From NCBI GenBank assembly GCA_016707115.1, contig JADJIH010000005.1, positions 1 through 64,000 of the forward strand: DNA of 64,000 nt, in the 5' to 3' direction. The notes under the pieces are model-generated. The model saw nothing but the letters and a program-made list of their open reading frames with translations. It was not told the DNA's origin and searched no databases. The DNA is from Ignavibacteriales bacterium. Lineage in GTDB: Bacteria > Bacteroidota > Ignavibacteria > Ignavibacteriales > Ignavibacteriaceae. This document shows, in pieces, positions 35,390-45,893 of this stretch; position 1 is the first letter of the stretch, and each line of letters starts with the position of its first letter. A program made the position numbers and the translations under genes.

Positions 35390-36121
35390 ATGATTGAAAT
35401 TAAAGATCTCCATAAAAATTTCGGCAGTAAAAAAGTTTTACAGGGTGTTAACCTTACAATTGAACAAGGGGAAACCATTGTTATTATCGGCAGAAGCGGT
35501 TGCGGCAAAAGCGTTTTGATAAAGCACATTGTAGGATTGCTTAGTCCGGATTCCGGTTATGTAAAAGTTGAAGACAAAATTGTTAATGATCTGACCGAAA
35601 AAGAACTCTACGAATTACGCAAAAAGTTTGGGTTCTTGTTTCAAGGTGCTGCATTATTTGATTCTATGACTGTTGAAGAAAATGTTGGATTGCCTTTGGT
35701 TGAATCAAAAATAGTACATACTAAAAGCGATATCAAAAAGATTGTTGAAGAAAAATTATCCCTTGTCGGACTTGAAGAGATATTAAATCTAAAACCATCA
35801 GAACTTTCCGGCGGAATGAAAAAACGAGTTGCGCTTGCACGGGCGCTTGTTACAAATCCATCCTATATTTTATATGATGAACCAACAACCGGCCTAGATC
35901 CTATTATGTCTGATTCTATCGACCAACTGATAAAAGATCTTTCGGAAAAATTAAACGTTACTTCTGTTGTTGTAACACATGATATGTACAGCGTTAAAAA
36001 CGTAGCCAACCGCGTTGCTATGATGAACGAAGGGGTTATATACTTTACAGGCAAACCTGAGGAACTTTTAAATTCAACTGATAAAGTTATTGAGGATTTT
36101 ATTAGAAGAACTGAAGTTTAG
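35390..36121 (+). CDS. ABC transporter ATPase, MlaF-like
   Basis: 243 residues, a complete ABC ATPase: Walker A GRSGCGKS (34-41), Q-loop FLFQGAALFDSMTV, signature LSGGMKKR (140-147), Walker B ILYDEP (161-166), H-loop VVTHD. The 'FQ.aALFDSmtV.eNV..Pl' stretch and C-terminal VIEDFIRR are typical of the Mkl/MlaF group that drives lipid transport between the membranes. No MlaE permease or MlaD (MCE) gene is adjacent, so partners must be elsewhere. Preceded by a terminator, so it starts its own unit. Confidence 0.85.
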   Translation: MIEIKDLHKNFGSKKVLQGVNLTIEQGETIVIIGRSGCGKSVLIKHIVGLLSPDSGYVKVEDKIVNDLTEKELYELRKKFGFLFQGAALFDSMTVEENVGLPLVESKIVHTKSDIKKIVEEKLSLVGLEEILNLKPSELSGGMKKRVALARALVTNPSYILYDEPTTGLDPIMSDSIDQLIKDLSEKLNVTSVVVTHDMYSVKNVANRVAMMNEGVIYFTGKPEELLNSTDKVIEDFIRRTEV

Positions 36122-36253
36122 GTCCTTTTGCAATAATTTTATTTTCCCGCTTAATCTTTTACATTCCTGTTACCTTTATTTTCATAAAAATATTCCTCTT
36201 TGCACTTCTTTATAAAAAGACTATATTTAAAAAAATAATTAAAGGAGTCTGAC

Positions 36254-36679
36254 ATGGAATCAATTCGAGATATACTGCAAAATCGTGAAGTTTTTACTAT
36301 TCAATCCGGTTCATCCGTAAAGGATGCAGTAAACTATATGGCATCAAAGGGAGTCGGACTGGTTCCCGTAATGAAGAATGAAATGCTTGTAGGTGTTTTT
36401 TCAGAACGAGATTTAGTTAAACGAGTAATTGCTAAAGACAAAGATCTTATATTAACCGTTGTAGATGATGTTATGAGTACAAATCTTGTAATAGCCAAAA
36501 TTGATGAATCAAATGAATCTGTACTTGCAAAAATGAAAGAGGCTAAGACAAGACATATATTAATTATTGATAACGAAAAACTTGTTGGCGTTCTTTCCCT
36601 TCGTGATCTTTTAGAAATTGATCTTAATCAATGTAAAACAACTGTTGAGGTTTTAAATAATTATATTTACTCCAAGTAA
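36254..36679 (+). CDS. CBS-domain pair protein
   Basis: 141 residues, two CBS domains and nothing else: SSVKDAVNYMASKGVGLVPV with GVFSERDLVKRVI, and SVLAKMKEAKTRHILIID with GVLSLRDLLEIDL. Such pairs bind adenine nucleotides and act as energy or ligand sensors. AAAGGAG precedes the ATG. Followed 18 bases later by the DUF2721 gene. Confidence 0.9.
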   Translation: MESIRDILQNREVFTIQSGSSVKDAVNYMASKGVGLVPVMKNEMLVGVFSERDLVKRVIAKDKDLILTVVDDVMSTNLVIAKIDESNESVLAKMKEAKTRHILIIDNEKLVGVLSLRDLLEIDLNQCKTTVEVLNNYIYSK

Positions 36680-36697
36680 AATTAATTATTATAAAAT

Positions 36698-37180
36698 ATG
36701 CCTAACATTACCTCGATTGTTGAGATCATCCAACTTATGCTGGCCCCGGGAATTATGATTTCTGCGTGCGGACTTTTATTACTTGGGATGAATAATAAAT
36801 ACTCACTTGTTGTAAACAGAATTCGTTTGCTTAATGAAGAGCGCAGAAAAGCAATTCATAAAACCACTGATGATAACAATTTTAATTACCAGGAAAGCCA
36901 ACGTCTTCAAAGTATTTCGATGCAAATCTCAAAACTTGTTTATAGAGTTGGACTTGTAAGAAATGCTGTTCTAGCTTATACAACTGCCGTTGCTTTATTC
37001 GTTCTTACTTCCCTTTCAATCGGCTTAGGGTTTTTATTTGATATAACAAAAATGAATTCATTTATTACAATCCTATTTTTATTAGGAATGGTTTCTGTTT
37101 TATGCGGAGTTATTTTTGCAGCTTATGAAACTTATAAAGGTTATGAGATTGTAAATTTTGAAGTGAAGATTGATGAATAA
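36698..37180 (+). CDS. DUF2721 membrane protein
   Basis: 160 residues with three hydrophobic segments: LMLAPGIMISACGLLLLGM, LAYTTAVALFVLTSLSIGLGF and ITILFLLGMVSVLCGVIFAA. NKYSLVVNRIRLLNEERR after the first helix is the family's conserved cytoplasmic motif. Function unknown. Probably co-transcribed with the CBS protein. Confidence 0.82.
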   Translation: MPNITSIVEIIQLMLAPGIMISACGLLLLGMNNKYSLVVNRIRLLNEERRKAIHKTTDDNNFNYQESQRLQSISMQISKLVYRVGLVRNAVLAYTTAVALFVLTSLSIGLGFLFDITKMNSFITILFLLGMVSVLCGVIFAAYETYKGYEIVNFEVKIDE

Positions 37181-37187
37181 GATTTAA

Positions 37188-37250
37188 TCTCTGCGACTCA
37201 ACGCCTCTGCGGTTAGAAGATTTTTTACCGCGGAGACGCAGAGACGCTGA
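37188..37250. repeat. CTTTGCG-like palindrome
   Basis: TCTCTGCGACTCAACGCCTC, TGCGGTTAGAAGATTTTTTA, CCGCGGAGACGCAGAGACGC: a long imperfect inverted repeat between the convergent DUF2721 and argF genes; may also stop both transcripts. Confidence 0.75.
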
Positions 37251-37255
37251 GTAAA

Positions 37256-38188
37256 TTACATAACCAAAGCCATTATTGCCTTCTGAACATGCAATCTGTT
37301 TTCTGCCTCATCAAAGATTACTGAGTTAATAGAATCAGCAACTTCGTTAACAACTTCATCCCCGCGATGTGCAGGTAAACAATGCATAAACAAGTAATCC
37401 TCTTTGGCATTCTTAACTAACTTTGGATTTACCTGGTACTTCATAAACTTCTTTCTGCGTTCAGCAGCTTCAGATTCCTGACCCATACTTGCCCAAACAT
37501 CTGTATAAACAATATCTGCATTTTTAACTGCAGCAACAGGATCTTCAAGAATCTCAACTTTACTGCCCATATATTTTGCAAATTTCTTGGCGTTTTCAAC
37601 AATTTCTTTATCAGGTTTGTAACCGGATGGAGAAGCAATTGCGATGTTCATTCCAACTTTTGAGCACCCGTTTAATAGACTGTGAGCCATGTTATTTCCA
37701 TCGCCAATGTATGCAAGTTTCAATCCTTGCAATTTTCTTTTCTTCTCAAGAACTGTAAACAAATCTGTTAAAACCTGGCAAGGATGAAGAAGATCTGTCA
37801 GTCCATTTATTACAGGAATGTTTGCGTACTTAGCAAGATCAGTAACATCACTATGAGCAAAAGTACGAATCATAATACCATCTAAATATCTAGCAAGAAC
37901 TTTTGCGGTGTCTTCAATACTTTCACTTGTTCCAAGCTGTAAATCATTTGGTCCAAAATATAAGCCAATGCCACCAAGCTGATAAATACCAACTTCAAAA
38001 GAAACTCTTGTTCTTGTGGATCTTTTAGTGAAGATCATTCCAAGTGTTTTACCCTCAAGCAAACGATGCGGCTCGCCTGTGTATTTTTTTTCCTTAAGAG
38101 ATTTACTTACATCAAATATCTCATAAATCTCTTCTAGCGTAAGATCAGCAATAGAAATTAAATCTTTGCCTTTCATATTAACTGCCAT
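37256..38188 (-). CDS. argF: Ornithine carbamoyltransferase
   Basis: 310 residues. Carbamoyl-phosphate loop STRTR (57-61), HPCQ (135-138), ornithine-binding SMG region (DVWASMGQE) and the HCLPAHRG motif are all present. The enzyme joins carbamoyl phosphate and ornithine to citrulline, or runs backwards in arginine catabolism. AGGAG lies before the ATG. A carbamate kinase gene lies 85 bases upstream on the same strand, which favours the catabolic direction (arcB-like), but no arginine deiminase gene is in the window, so the direction is open. Confidence 0.93.
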   Translation of the reverse strand: MAVNMKGKDLISIADLTLEEIYEIFDVSKSLKEKKYTGEPHRLLEGKTLGMIFTKRSTRTRVSFEVGIYQLGGIGLYFGPNDLQLGTSESIEDTAKVLARYLDGIMIRTFAHSDVTDLAKYANIPVINGLTDLLHPCQVLTDLFTVLEKKRKLQGLKLAYIGDGNNMAHSLLNGCSKVGMNIAIASPSGYKPDKEIVENAKKFAKYMGSKVEILEDPVAAVKNADIVYTDVWASMGQESEAAERRKKFMKYQVNPKLVKNAKEDYLFMHCLPAHRGDEVVNEVADSINSVIFDEAENRLHVQKAIMALVM

Positions 38189-38273
38189 AAATAACTCCTA
38201 ATTATTTTTTAAAGTTTTAGTCCAATATAAAGTTCAAGTTTATGATCAAGTTCAAGAATGATCCTATTACAAA

Positions 38274-39221
38274 TTACTTACTGCCTACAATTCTAGTTCC
38301 GCCATCAGGATTGCCAAGCATAGTAGAATCTGTAATTACTGTTTCTTTTCCGCCGCCTTTTACAAATTTTATAGCAGCAAGAATTTTTGGTCCCATACTT
38401 CCTGCAGCAAACTCGCCTTCATTATAATATTTTTGAGCTTCATCAGCTGTAATTACATCCAATTCTTTTTGATCCGGTTTATGAAACCTTAAATATACTT
38501 TTGGAACATCCGTAAGTATATAAAAAGCTTCAGCTCCAATTTCCTGTGCTAACAAAGCTGACGCATGGTCCTTATCAATAACCGCTTCAACTCCGTATAA
38601 TTTATTATCTTCTCCTCTATATACCGGTACACCGCCGCCGCCGGAAGCAATAACTACATTTCCTTTGCTAACTAAATCCTTAATAACTTTTTTATTCAGG
38701 ATATCTATAGGCTGTGGTGAAGGAACTACTCTTCTCCAACCGCGTTTTCTTGGATCTTCTTTAAAAATAAAATTGTTTACTCTTGCTAAAAGATCAGCTT
38801 CTTCTTTAAGATAAAATGCACCTACAGGTTTTGTAGGATTTTGAAATGCGGGATCATTTTTATCAACTAAAACTTGTGTAACAAGAGTTACTACATTTTT
38901 TTTGATTTTCTGATCTTTAAAAAGATTATAAACTTGTCGTTCAATCATGTAGCCAATGCCGCCTTGTGAATCAGCAACACATATATCCAAAGGCATTTTA
39001 GGAATTTTGTAGTTGTTGTATCCTGCTTCATTTCTAAGCATAATATTCCCAACCTGTGGACCGTTACCATGAGTGATTACAAGATTGTAACCTTCTTTAA
39101 GAAGATTTAAAAGACTGATACAAGTATCGTATGTGTTTTTTTCTTGTTGCTGGATAGTGCCGATTTCATTTCCCCGTAAAAGCGCGTTTCCTCCTAGAGC
39201 AACTACTGCAGTTTTTTTCAT
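38274..39221 (-). CDS. arcC: Carbamate kinase
   Basis: 315 residues of the amino-acid-kinase fold. VVALGGNALL (N-term), THGNGPQVGNIMLRNE, SGGGGVPVY, VIDKDHASALLAQEIGA and GSMGPKILAAI are the family motifs. It transfers phosphate from carbamoyl phosphate to ADP, yielding ATP, ammonia and CO2. Together with the downstream carbamoyltransferase it could make ATP from citrulline. The residue after KVYLRFHKPDQKEL matches the normal regulatory loop; no defect seen. Confidence 0.94.
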   Translation of the reverse strand: MKKTAVVALGGNALLRGNEIGTIQQQEKNTYDTCISLLNLLKEGYNLVITHGNGPQVGNIMLRNEAGYNNYKIPKMPLDICVADSQGGIGYMIERQVYNLFKDQKIKKNVVTLVTQVLVDKNDPAFQNPTKPVGAFYLKEEADLLARVNNFIFKEDPRKRGWRRVVPSPQPIDILNKKVIKDLVSKGNVVIASGGGGVPVYRGEDNKLYGVEAVIDKDHASALLAQEIGAEAFYILTDVPKVYLRFHKPDQKELDVITADEAQKYYNEGEFAAGSMGPKILAAIKFVKGGGKETVITDSTMLGNPDGGTRIVGSK

Positions 39222-39337
39222 GAAAATCTTTAAGAAATTACAGTGTTTACAAAGAATTAAAAAAATTTAAGTGTTAACTTAAGTAAGGTAATTTTCAAAA
39301 AAAAAATGCTTCGAAATTTTGCATTTAAGTGATAAAA

Positions 39338-39940
39338 ATGAGTGCCAAAGAAGACGAAATATTCGATGAATTTTTAAAACCTGATAACATGCTAAGGCTT
39401 TATGCAACAGGTGCATTTCCTATGGCTGATCAGGAATCCGGATCAATTGAATGGTATTTACCTGATACCAGATGCATCATCCCCATAGACAATTTTAATA
39501 TTCCAAGGTCTGCAAAAAAAGAAATTGATAAGTTAAATTTTGAAATAAGATATGACACTGAAATACTTTCCGTTATTAGAGGATGTGCAGATAGAGATCA
39601 TACCTGGATTTCTGAAAGATTAATTGGGGCATATAAAAGATTAATTAAGCGTGGTCATCTTCATTCAGTTGAAACATGGAAAGATGGACTTCTAGTTGGT
39701 GGCTTATATGGTGTTACTTTTCGGGGTGCTTTCTTTGGCGAATCAATGTTTTCAAAAGTTTCTCAAGCTTCAAAGGCTGCGTTAATGAATCTTCTTTATC
39801 ATCTAAGAGAACGTGATTTTGCATTACTTGATGTTCAATATATGACTGAACATCTTAGAATGTTTGGAGCGATTGAAATTAGTTTAGATGAATATAAAGA
39901 TAATTTAGTTGAGGCGTATCAGCGTATTTGTGATTTTTAA
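39338..39940 (+). CDS. aat: Leucyl/phenylalanyl-tRNA-protein transferase
   Basis: N-end-rule enzyme that adds Leu or Phe to proteins with N-terminal Arg or Lys, marking them for ClpS/ClpAP. 201 residues from ATG 39338 (a GTG at 39329 would add three). Family motifs: YATGAFPMAD, WYLPDTRCIIP, GCADRDHTWIS, HLHSVETWKDGLLVGGLYG, GAFFGESMFSKV and LLDVQYMTEHLRMFGA. Its stop is directly followed, with no gap, by the stop of the convergent histidine kinase. Confidence 0.94.
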   Translation: MSAKEDEIFDEFLKPDNMLRLYATGAFPMADQESGSIEWYLPDTRCIIPIDNFNIPRSAKKEIDKLNFEIRYDTEILSVIRGCADRDHTWISERLIGAYKRLIKRGHLHSVETWKDGLLVGGLYGVTFRGAFFGESMFSKVSQASKAALMNLLYHLRERDFALLDVQYMTEHLRMFGAIEISLDEYKDNLVEAYQRICDF

Positions 39941-42900
39941 TTAATGGTTCCTTCCGTTTGAATTACCATTACTAACCCAATGACGAACTTTGCCAACAAG
40001 ATCTTTTTTTGCAAAAGGTTTTGATAAATAATCATTAAAGCCTGAAGACAAAAACTTTTCTTTATCACCCACCATTGCGTGTGCTGTTACAGCAATAACG
40101 GGAACATTTTTATATGGAGGTAATGTCCTCAAATTTTTAAGCAAATCTACACCGCTTATTCCTTTACCTAAACTAATATCCATAAGCACTAGAGAATAAA
40201 CATCATTATTAATCAATTCAGTTGCGTCTTTACTATTTGAAGCTGATTCAATTTCAATTTCGCCTCTTAAAAACAACTCAACAATCTTTCTTGTTGCCAA
40301 ATCATCATCAATAACTAAAACTTTTTTGTTTTTTCCAACAGAGTAGGGCAGAATATCTTCTCTTGCAACAATTATTGAGGGTTCTGATTTTTCAACTTCT
40401 TCTTCAGCAGGAAATACTACAGTAAATGTTGAACCTTTCCCGACTTCACTTTCAAGAGAAATGCTTCCTCCCATTTTTTCAGCAAACTTCTTTGCAATTG
40501 TCAGACCTAATCCCGCACCTTCAAAATGGCGATTGTACCCTTCACTGACTTGTCTGAATTCATCAAAAATATTTTCCTGGTCCTCTTTTGCAATTCCAAT
40601 TCCTGTGTCAACAACTCTTATCATTGCATAATCTTTTTTATTGCTGTTTATTACATCTAACTCTACTGTGATTCCGCCTTTTTGCGTGTACTTAATGGCG
40701 TTGTTCACAAGATTTGTTATAATAGAATGTAAAAGCCGTTTATCAAGTTTTGATAAAACAACCTCTTTTTTAACTGCAGCTTTTAAATAAAGATTCTTTT
40801 TTTGTGCAACGGGATTTAACATATTAACAATATCAAATACTTCCTCAGAAATATTTATTTCATTGTAATTTATTTGAACTTTATCAGCCTCAACTTTAGA
40901 AAGATCAAGAATTAGATTTAAAGTTTCCAAAAGTCTTTTTCCGCTGTGCATTATTGTGGAAATCATCTCATTCCATTCGTGATGTTCTATCTCAGTTTTT
41001 AAGATTTCTGTATAACCAAGTATTGCAATAAGTGGTGTGCGGAGTTCATGACTCATATTAGCAAGGAAGTTGGATTTTAACTTACTCATTTCTTCTGCTG
41101 TTTCTTTAGCTTCAATTAGTTCTGTCTTTGCAAGTTCTCTTTCGATAACTCCGCCTAGATTTGCCGCTGTTGTTTGCAGAATTGATATTTCACTTTCACT
41201 CCATATTCTATCCGATTTACAATAATCAAATCCTATAAATCCCCAGAATTCATTTTTTACCATGAGGGGAACTATAAGAATTGATTTTATACTCTGTTCT
41301 GAAAGTAAATTTCTCAATTCAGGGTTAAGATCTTTAACAAGACTGTTAACTGTATCTCCATTTTTGAGTATTGGATACCAGCTATCGAACATAGGATAAT
41401 AATGCAAATTCTGCAGTTCAGGATTATTTATCTCAGCAGTAACATTACCACTTGTCCATTCAAACTTCTGATTCATCACCGGTTTACCAGAAACGCTATC
41501 AACCGAATTTTCAAAAATGTAAACTCGATCAATATCTGATGATTGTCCAAGAGATTTAAGAGTATTAGTAATAGCTAGATTAAAATCTTTTTCTGTTAAT
41601 AGAATATTAGCGGCATCAGCAACGCCTTTAAAAAGATTTTTCTGATTAAGTAAAGTTTGTTCTAATTTTTTCTGGAGAGTAATATCCTTAATAGTGCCAA
41701 TTGTGGCTTTTTACCCTGATAATTAATTACTCTCGCACTCATGTTCACAAAAACTTTTCCACCATTTTTGTGAAGCATACGCCATTCATAAGATGATGGA
41801 GCAGGTTTACCTTCCTGTCTGAGTTTATAATTACTAATCACAAGATCTGTGTCTTCTGGTGCAACATATTTTATAAACGAACTTCTCTCAATTTCTGAAC
41901 TTTCATACCCGATCATTTTACTGAATGCTCTATTAACAAATAGAATTATTCCATCTACAATTAAAAATACTCCATCTTGTATACTATCTATAAGAGTTCT
42001 ATACTTCTCTTCTGAAAGTGCGAGTTCATTTTCGGCCTTTTTACGAGAAGTAATATCCCTGCACGAAAAAATTAAACCGTAGGGAGAGTTATCGGATGTT
42101 CGTAATACTTCACGATGTATTTCAAATAAGAATCTTTCACCGTTTTTATTGCTAAAGTGATATTCCTGAGGCCCAATGTTTTTTATAAATGTTTTTCTAA
42201 AATTATTTATTACCAACTCTTTGTCTTCTTCAGCTATAAAGTTTACAAAGTTTTGATGTTTCACTTCTTCGAAATTAGAATAGCCGGTAAACCTGACTCC
42301 TATTTCATTTAAGAAAATAATATCCCCTTTAACATCTGTGATTGCAATAATATCTGGAAGAGTTGCAATAAGTTTTCGGTAAAGTTCTTCGCTTTCTTTT
42401 AGAGCTGATTCAGCATTAATGCGGCTGGAAATGTCTGAGATAAAACCTTCTAAAGTCTCTACTCTTCCCTTTCTGGAAGTTTGTGCATTACCTTTTTCCC
42501 AAACCCATTTTTCCCCACCATCTTTTGTTCTTATACGATAAACGATCTGAAATGGATTTCTTTTATTTATTGATTCTCTAATCGTTACAAAAACATTTTC
42601 TTTATCTTCAGGATGAATTAATTCAGTATAAGATATCTTATTGTTTAACATTAATTCATCTGGCAGATATCCCGTTAATTCAATACATCCCTGACTAACA
42701 AATTCCATAGTCCAATCATGATCATATCTGCAGCGATATGCCATTCCCGGCAGACTAGACATTAAATTAGATAAATGTTTTTCACTTTGATAAAGTTTGG
42801 CTTCTGTTTTCTTTCGCTCTGTTACATTTCTAAGAATTACCTGAACCCCAATCAATTCATCTCTTTCCTGAATTGGTACCCCTCTAAGTTCATAGGTAAT

Positions 42901-44433
42901 TAGAGTCGCATCTTTCTTTATAAAATCTATTTCAAAGATTGGAACTTCTTTGCCAATAATTAATTTTGAAAGATAAAATGCAGCTGAAACTGCTGATTTT
43001 GTTGTAAGATACCCTGAATCAAAAATACTTAAACCAATAATATCACTTCTTCTGTATCCTGTTTCTTCTTCAAACAAATTGTTTATATCTAATACTTTTC
43101 CACTTGGATCTACAATCGCTATAAGATCTGCGGCTTTATCAAACAATAGTCTATAACGTTCTTCCCTGCTTTTTAGAAGATTATGCGTTCTTGTTCTTTC
43201 AATGGCAAGGGCTATCTGGTCAGAAACATAAATAAGAACATTTAAATCTCGTTCACCTAATCTTATATTTTCATTATACGATTGAACAACGAGTACGCCT
43301 ATTGTGTTATCACCAATCTTTAGCGGTACACCAATCCAATCAAGTGAATCTGTTCCATAAAGATCAACTTCACCTGTTTCTACAAGTGATTTAAAAACTT
43401 CTTGATTAACATGTAACGGTTTCCCTGATCTTAAAACATACTCCGTTAAACCCCGCCCTGGAGCTGCTGTTTCATAAGGTTCGTCAAACTCATCAACAAA
43501 GTAAGGAAAGCTTAAAAGATTTTTTTGCTGATCAAATAAAGCAATAAAAAGATTTTCAACAGGTAATACATCTGCAAGTGATTTGTGTATGGATGAATAT
43601 AAATCATAAAGATCTTCATTATCTATAACTGCATGAGAAATTTGATAAAGCGCTTTTTCTAATTTTTCCGATTTTTTATGCTCACTAATATCTTCTTTAA
43701 CAGCAAGATAGTTAGTTATAACTCCCTCACTATTTTTGACTGGCGATATAGAAACTAATTCCCAATAGAGTTCGCCATTTTTTTTCTTATTTAATAACTC
43801 TCCCTGCCATTCTTTTCCTGAAGTAATTGTATTCCATAAATTAGTATAAACGTTTGGATCATTTAGATTGTGTTTAAGTATTCTGGTGTTTTTACCTTTA
43901 ACTTCTTCTGCAGTATATCCGGTTATTTCCGTAAAACTTGGGTTAACATATTCAATATTTCCATCAGTATCAGTTATCACAACCGTAGATTTACTCTGTT
44001 CAACAGCAACAGAAATTTTACTTAAATGTTCTTCAAGTAATTTATGTTCAGAAATTTCCTGCCCGATTGCCTGATATTCAAATCCATCAGCATTTTTTTC
44101 TTTTATTCTGTTAACTGTCCATTCAATCCAATGAATTGATTCATCATCAAGCTTTAAAGAAAATTGTTTTTTGTATTGATTTAAAAATGGTTTGGCAGAA
44201 TCTGTTTTTTCAAATTCAGATGGTATGATAAAAAATTGGCTGCCAATTAAAATATCTTTTGAGGTGTTAAAAAATTTTGCGTAGGCTTTGTTTGTAAAAA
44301 AGATAGTTCCATCTTTCTTAAACCTGCACAGCAATACAGGAAGATCATCTGCAAGAACGAGATAATCCGATAAATTTCCATTTTCTACTTTATCCAAATG
44401 GCCATCATTCCAAAATGTCTTATCGCTTTTCAA
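39941..44433 (-). pseudogene. Giant hybrid histidine kinase (6 PAS, 2 GAF, HisKA, ATPase, receiver), one frameshift
   Basis: About 1,497 residues once a frameshift near 41690 is corrected (the DNA lacks one A: GKKATIGTIKDITLQ is lost and GKKPQLALL is read). Order: PAS about 20-130 (DYLVLADDLPVLLCRFKKDG), PAS 145-255, GAF 265-415, four more PAS at about 425-540, 550-675, 680-800 and 805-925, a second GAF (LLTEKDF...GFIGFDYCKSDRIW), HisKA with the phosphorylated His at 41048-41050 (FLANMSHELRTPL), HATPase_c (NAIKYTQKG, DTGIGI, GLGLTIAKKF) and a C-terminal receiver (VLVIDDD, LVLMDISLGKGISG, TAHA, LSKPF). No membrane helix or signal peptide, so a cytoplasmic sensor. No response-regulator gene lies beside it. 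Signal unknown. Confidence 0.88.
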
Positions 44434-44655
44434 CTACACTCTATGGGATAAATTACTGAATCTGCTATTCTGACTTTTTAAGATACTGTATTTACACAAT
44501 ATTCATTCCAATAAAGTCAAATAGAATTAGAAAACACATTTCATTTTTATTATAATTATCGAACTTTTAAGGTGAAATGTTAATTATTATAATGAAATCG
44601 AAGTAAAATTGACCGAAACCGTAGAAATGTTAATAATTTTTTGCTGTCAAAAGTT

Positions 44656-44684
44656 TACGGCTTAGCAATAATTACTAAGCCGTA
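44656..44684 (-). terminator. Hairpin downstream of the M24 peptidase
   Basis: TACGGCTTAG (44656-44665), 9-base loop, CTAAGCCGTA (44675-44684): a perfect 10-bp stem, 22 bases after the peptidase stop on the minus strand. T-tract is weak. The rest of 44434-44655 shows no other feature. Confidence 0.65.
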
Positions 44685-44705
44685 GTTAAAATTTGCAGAT
44701 TTAGA

Positions 44706-45893
44706 TCAAACTAAGATAAGTTCTTTCTGAGGATTTGAGATGAACTTGCATCCAGCTTTTGTCAGATAAACCTCTTCTTCCAGTGTCGAAACTCCATAAC
44801 CTTCAACGGGTAATCGTGGTTCAATCGTAAAGACTTGTCTTTCTTCAAGTTTTAAAAACGGGGCGTTGCCGTATTTTTCCCAGCGAGGGAAAAGTCCAGC
44901 ACCACCATCATGTACTTCTTTTCCAACCTGATGACCAAGTCCATGAGGATATTCAGGATAACCATTTTTAATAATATAATTTCTGGCAATGTCATCCATC
45001 TCAACTCCGGTTACTCCGGGTTTAATTGCATCGGCAACCATTTGAATCGAATCTTTTATTACATCAAAACCCTTCTGTACTGCATCGGGTGCTTTTGTTT
45101 CACCATCATTCAAAACATACCACGTTCTTTGTAAATCGGAACAGTAACCTTTATAGTAAATACCAAAATCCATGTTTATCAAATGTCCTTTTTCAATTTT
45201 TCTATCTGTTGGACCGGAATGCGGATTAGATGGGTTTGGACCTGTAAAAACAGCGGGACAAGTTTCTTCATCCCAGGCTAAACCAAATCCTTTTCCTTTG
45301 GTAACATTTAAAACATATTCTGCGATATCTTTTTCACTTAATCCCGGTTTAATGTAATCGGTAACCATATCAAAAATTTTAAGCGTCTCATGTACTGCTT
45401 CTTGCATTATCGCTAGTTCTTTATCAGATTTTCTTCCTCGCAACGGGGAGATAATTTCTTCTGCACTAACAATTTTATTTTCGTATCCCGTTCCTTTAAG
45501 ATAATCCATCAGCAATAAATACATTCCGTGTGTTAGCCCATCAGAAAGAACTGAGTTTACAGAAAAGTTTATTGCAATCTTTTCTGGATTTTTTTTCTTT
45601 ACATATTCTACAAATGGTTCTTTAAATGATTTTAAATATCCAACAATATTTTTATAAACCCCTGATTTAACGAAGTTCTCAAGTTCCATGTCGCCAACAA
45701 TTGCAGTCGTATCTCCGTCTTTGTTGATGATAAAAGCTGATTTCCAGGTTGAATGATCTCCAACCGTCATATCCATAATCGGATCTTTTAAAACCTTGGT
45801 TTCCTGCACAAATGTAACCCACATATCAATATTTTTTTCATTTAAAATATCAACGGCTTGAGCAACTTTTTCCTTAATTATTTCTAAGGACAT
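44706..45893 (-). CDS. M24 family metallopeptidase (Xaa-Pro aminopeptidase-like)
   Basis: 395 residues: an N-terminal creatinase-like domain (1-155) and a C-terminal pita-bread domain. Metal ligands: Asp242 (INMDFGIYY), Asp253 (GYCSDLQRTW), His321 (HGLGHQVGKEVHDGG), Glu358 (FTIEPRL) and a Glu in STLEEEVYLT (372-374). All five are present, so it should be active on Xaa-Pro or related peptides in the cytoplasm. No signal peptide. Confidence 0.9.
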   Translation of the reverse strand: MSLEIIKEKVAQAVDILNEKNIDMWVTFVQETKVLKDPIMDMTVGDHSTWKSAFIINKDGDTTAIVGDMELENFVKSGVYKNIVGYLKSFKEPFVEYVKKKNPEKIAINFSVNSVLSDGLTHGMYLLLMDYLKGTGYENKIVSAEEIISPLRGRKSDKELAIMQEAVHETLKIFDMVTDYIKPGLSEKDIAEYVLNVTKGKGFGLAWDEETCPAVFTGPNPSNPHSGPTDRKIEKGHLINMDFGIYYKGYCSDLQRTWYVLNDGETKAPDAVQKGFDVIKDSIQMVADAIKPGVTGVEMDDIARNYIIKNGYPEYPHGLGHQVGKEVHDGGAGLFPRWEKYGNAPFLKLEERQVFTIEPRLPVEGYGVSTLEEEVYLTKAGCKFISNPQKELILV

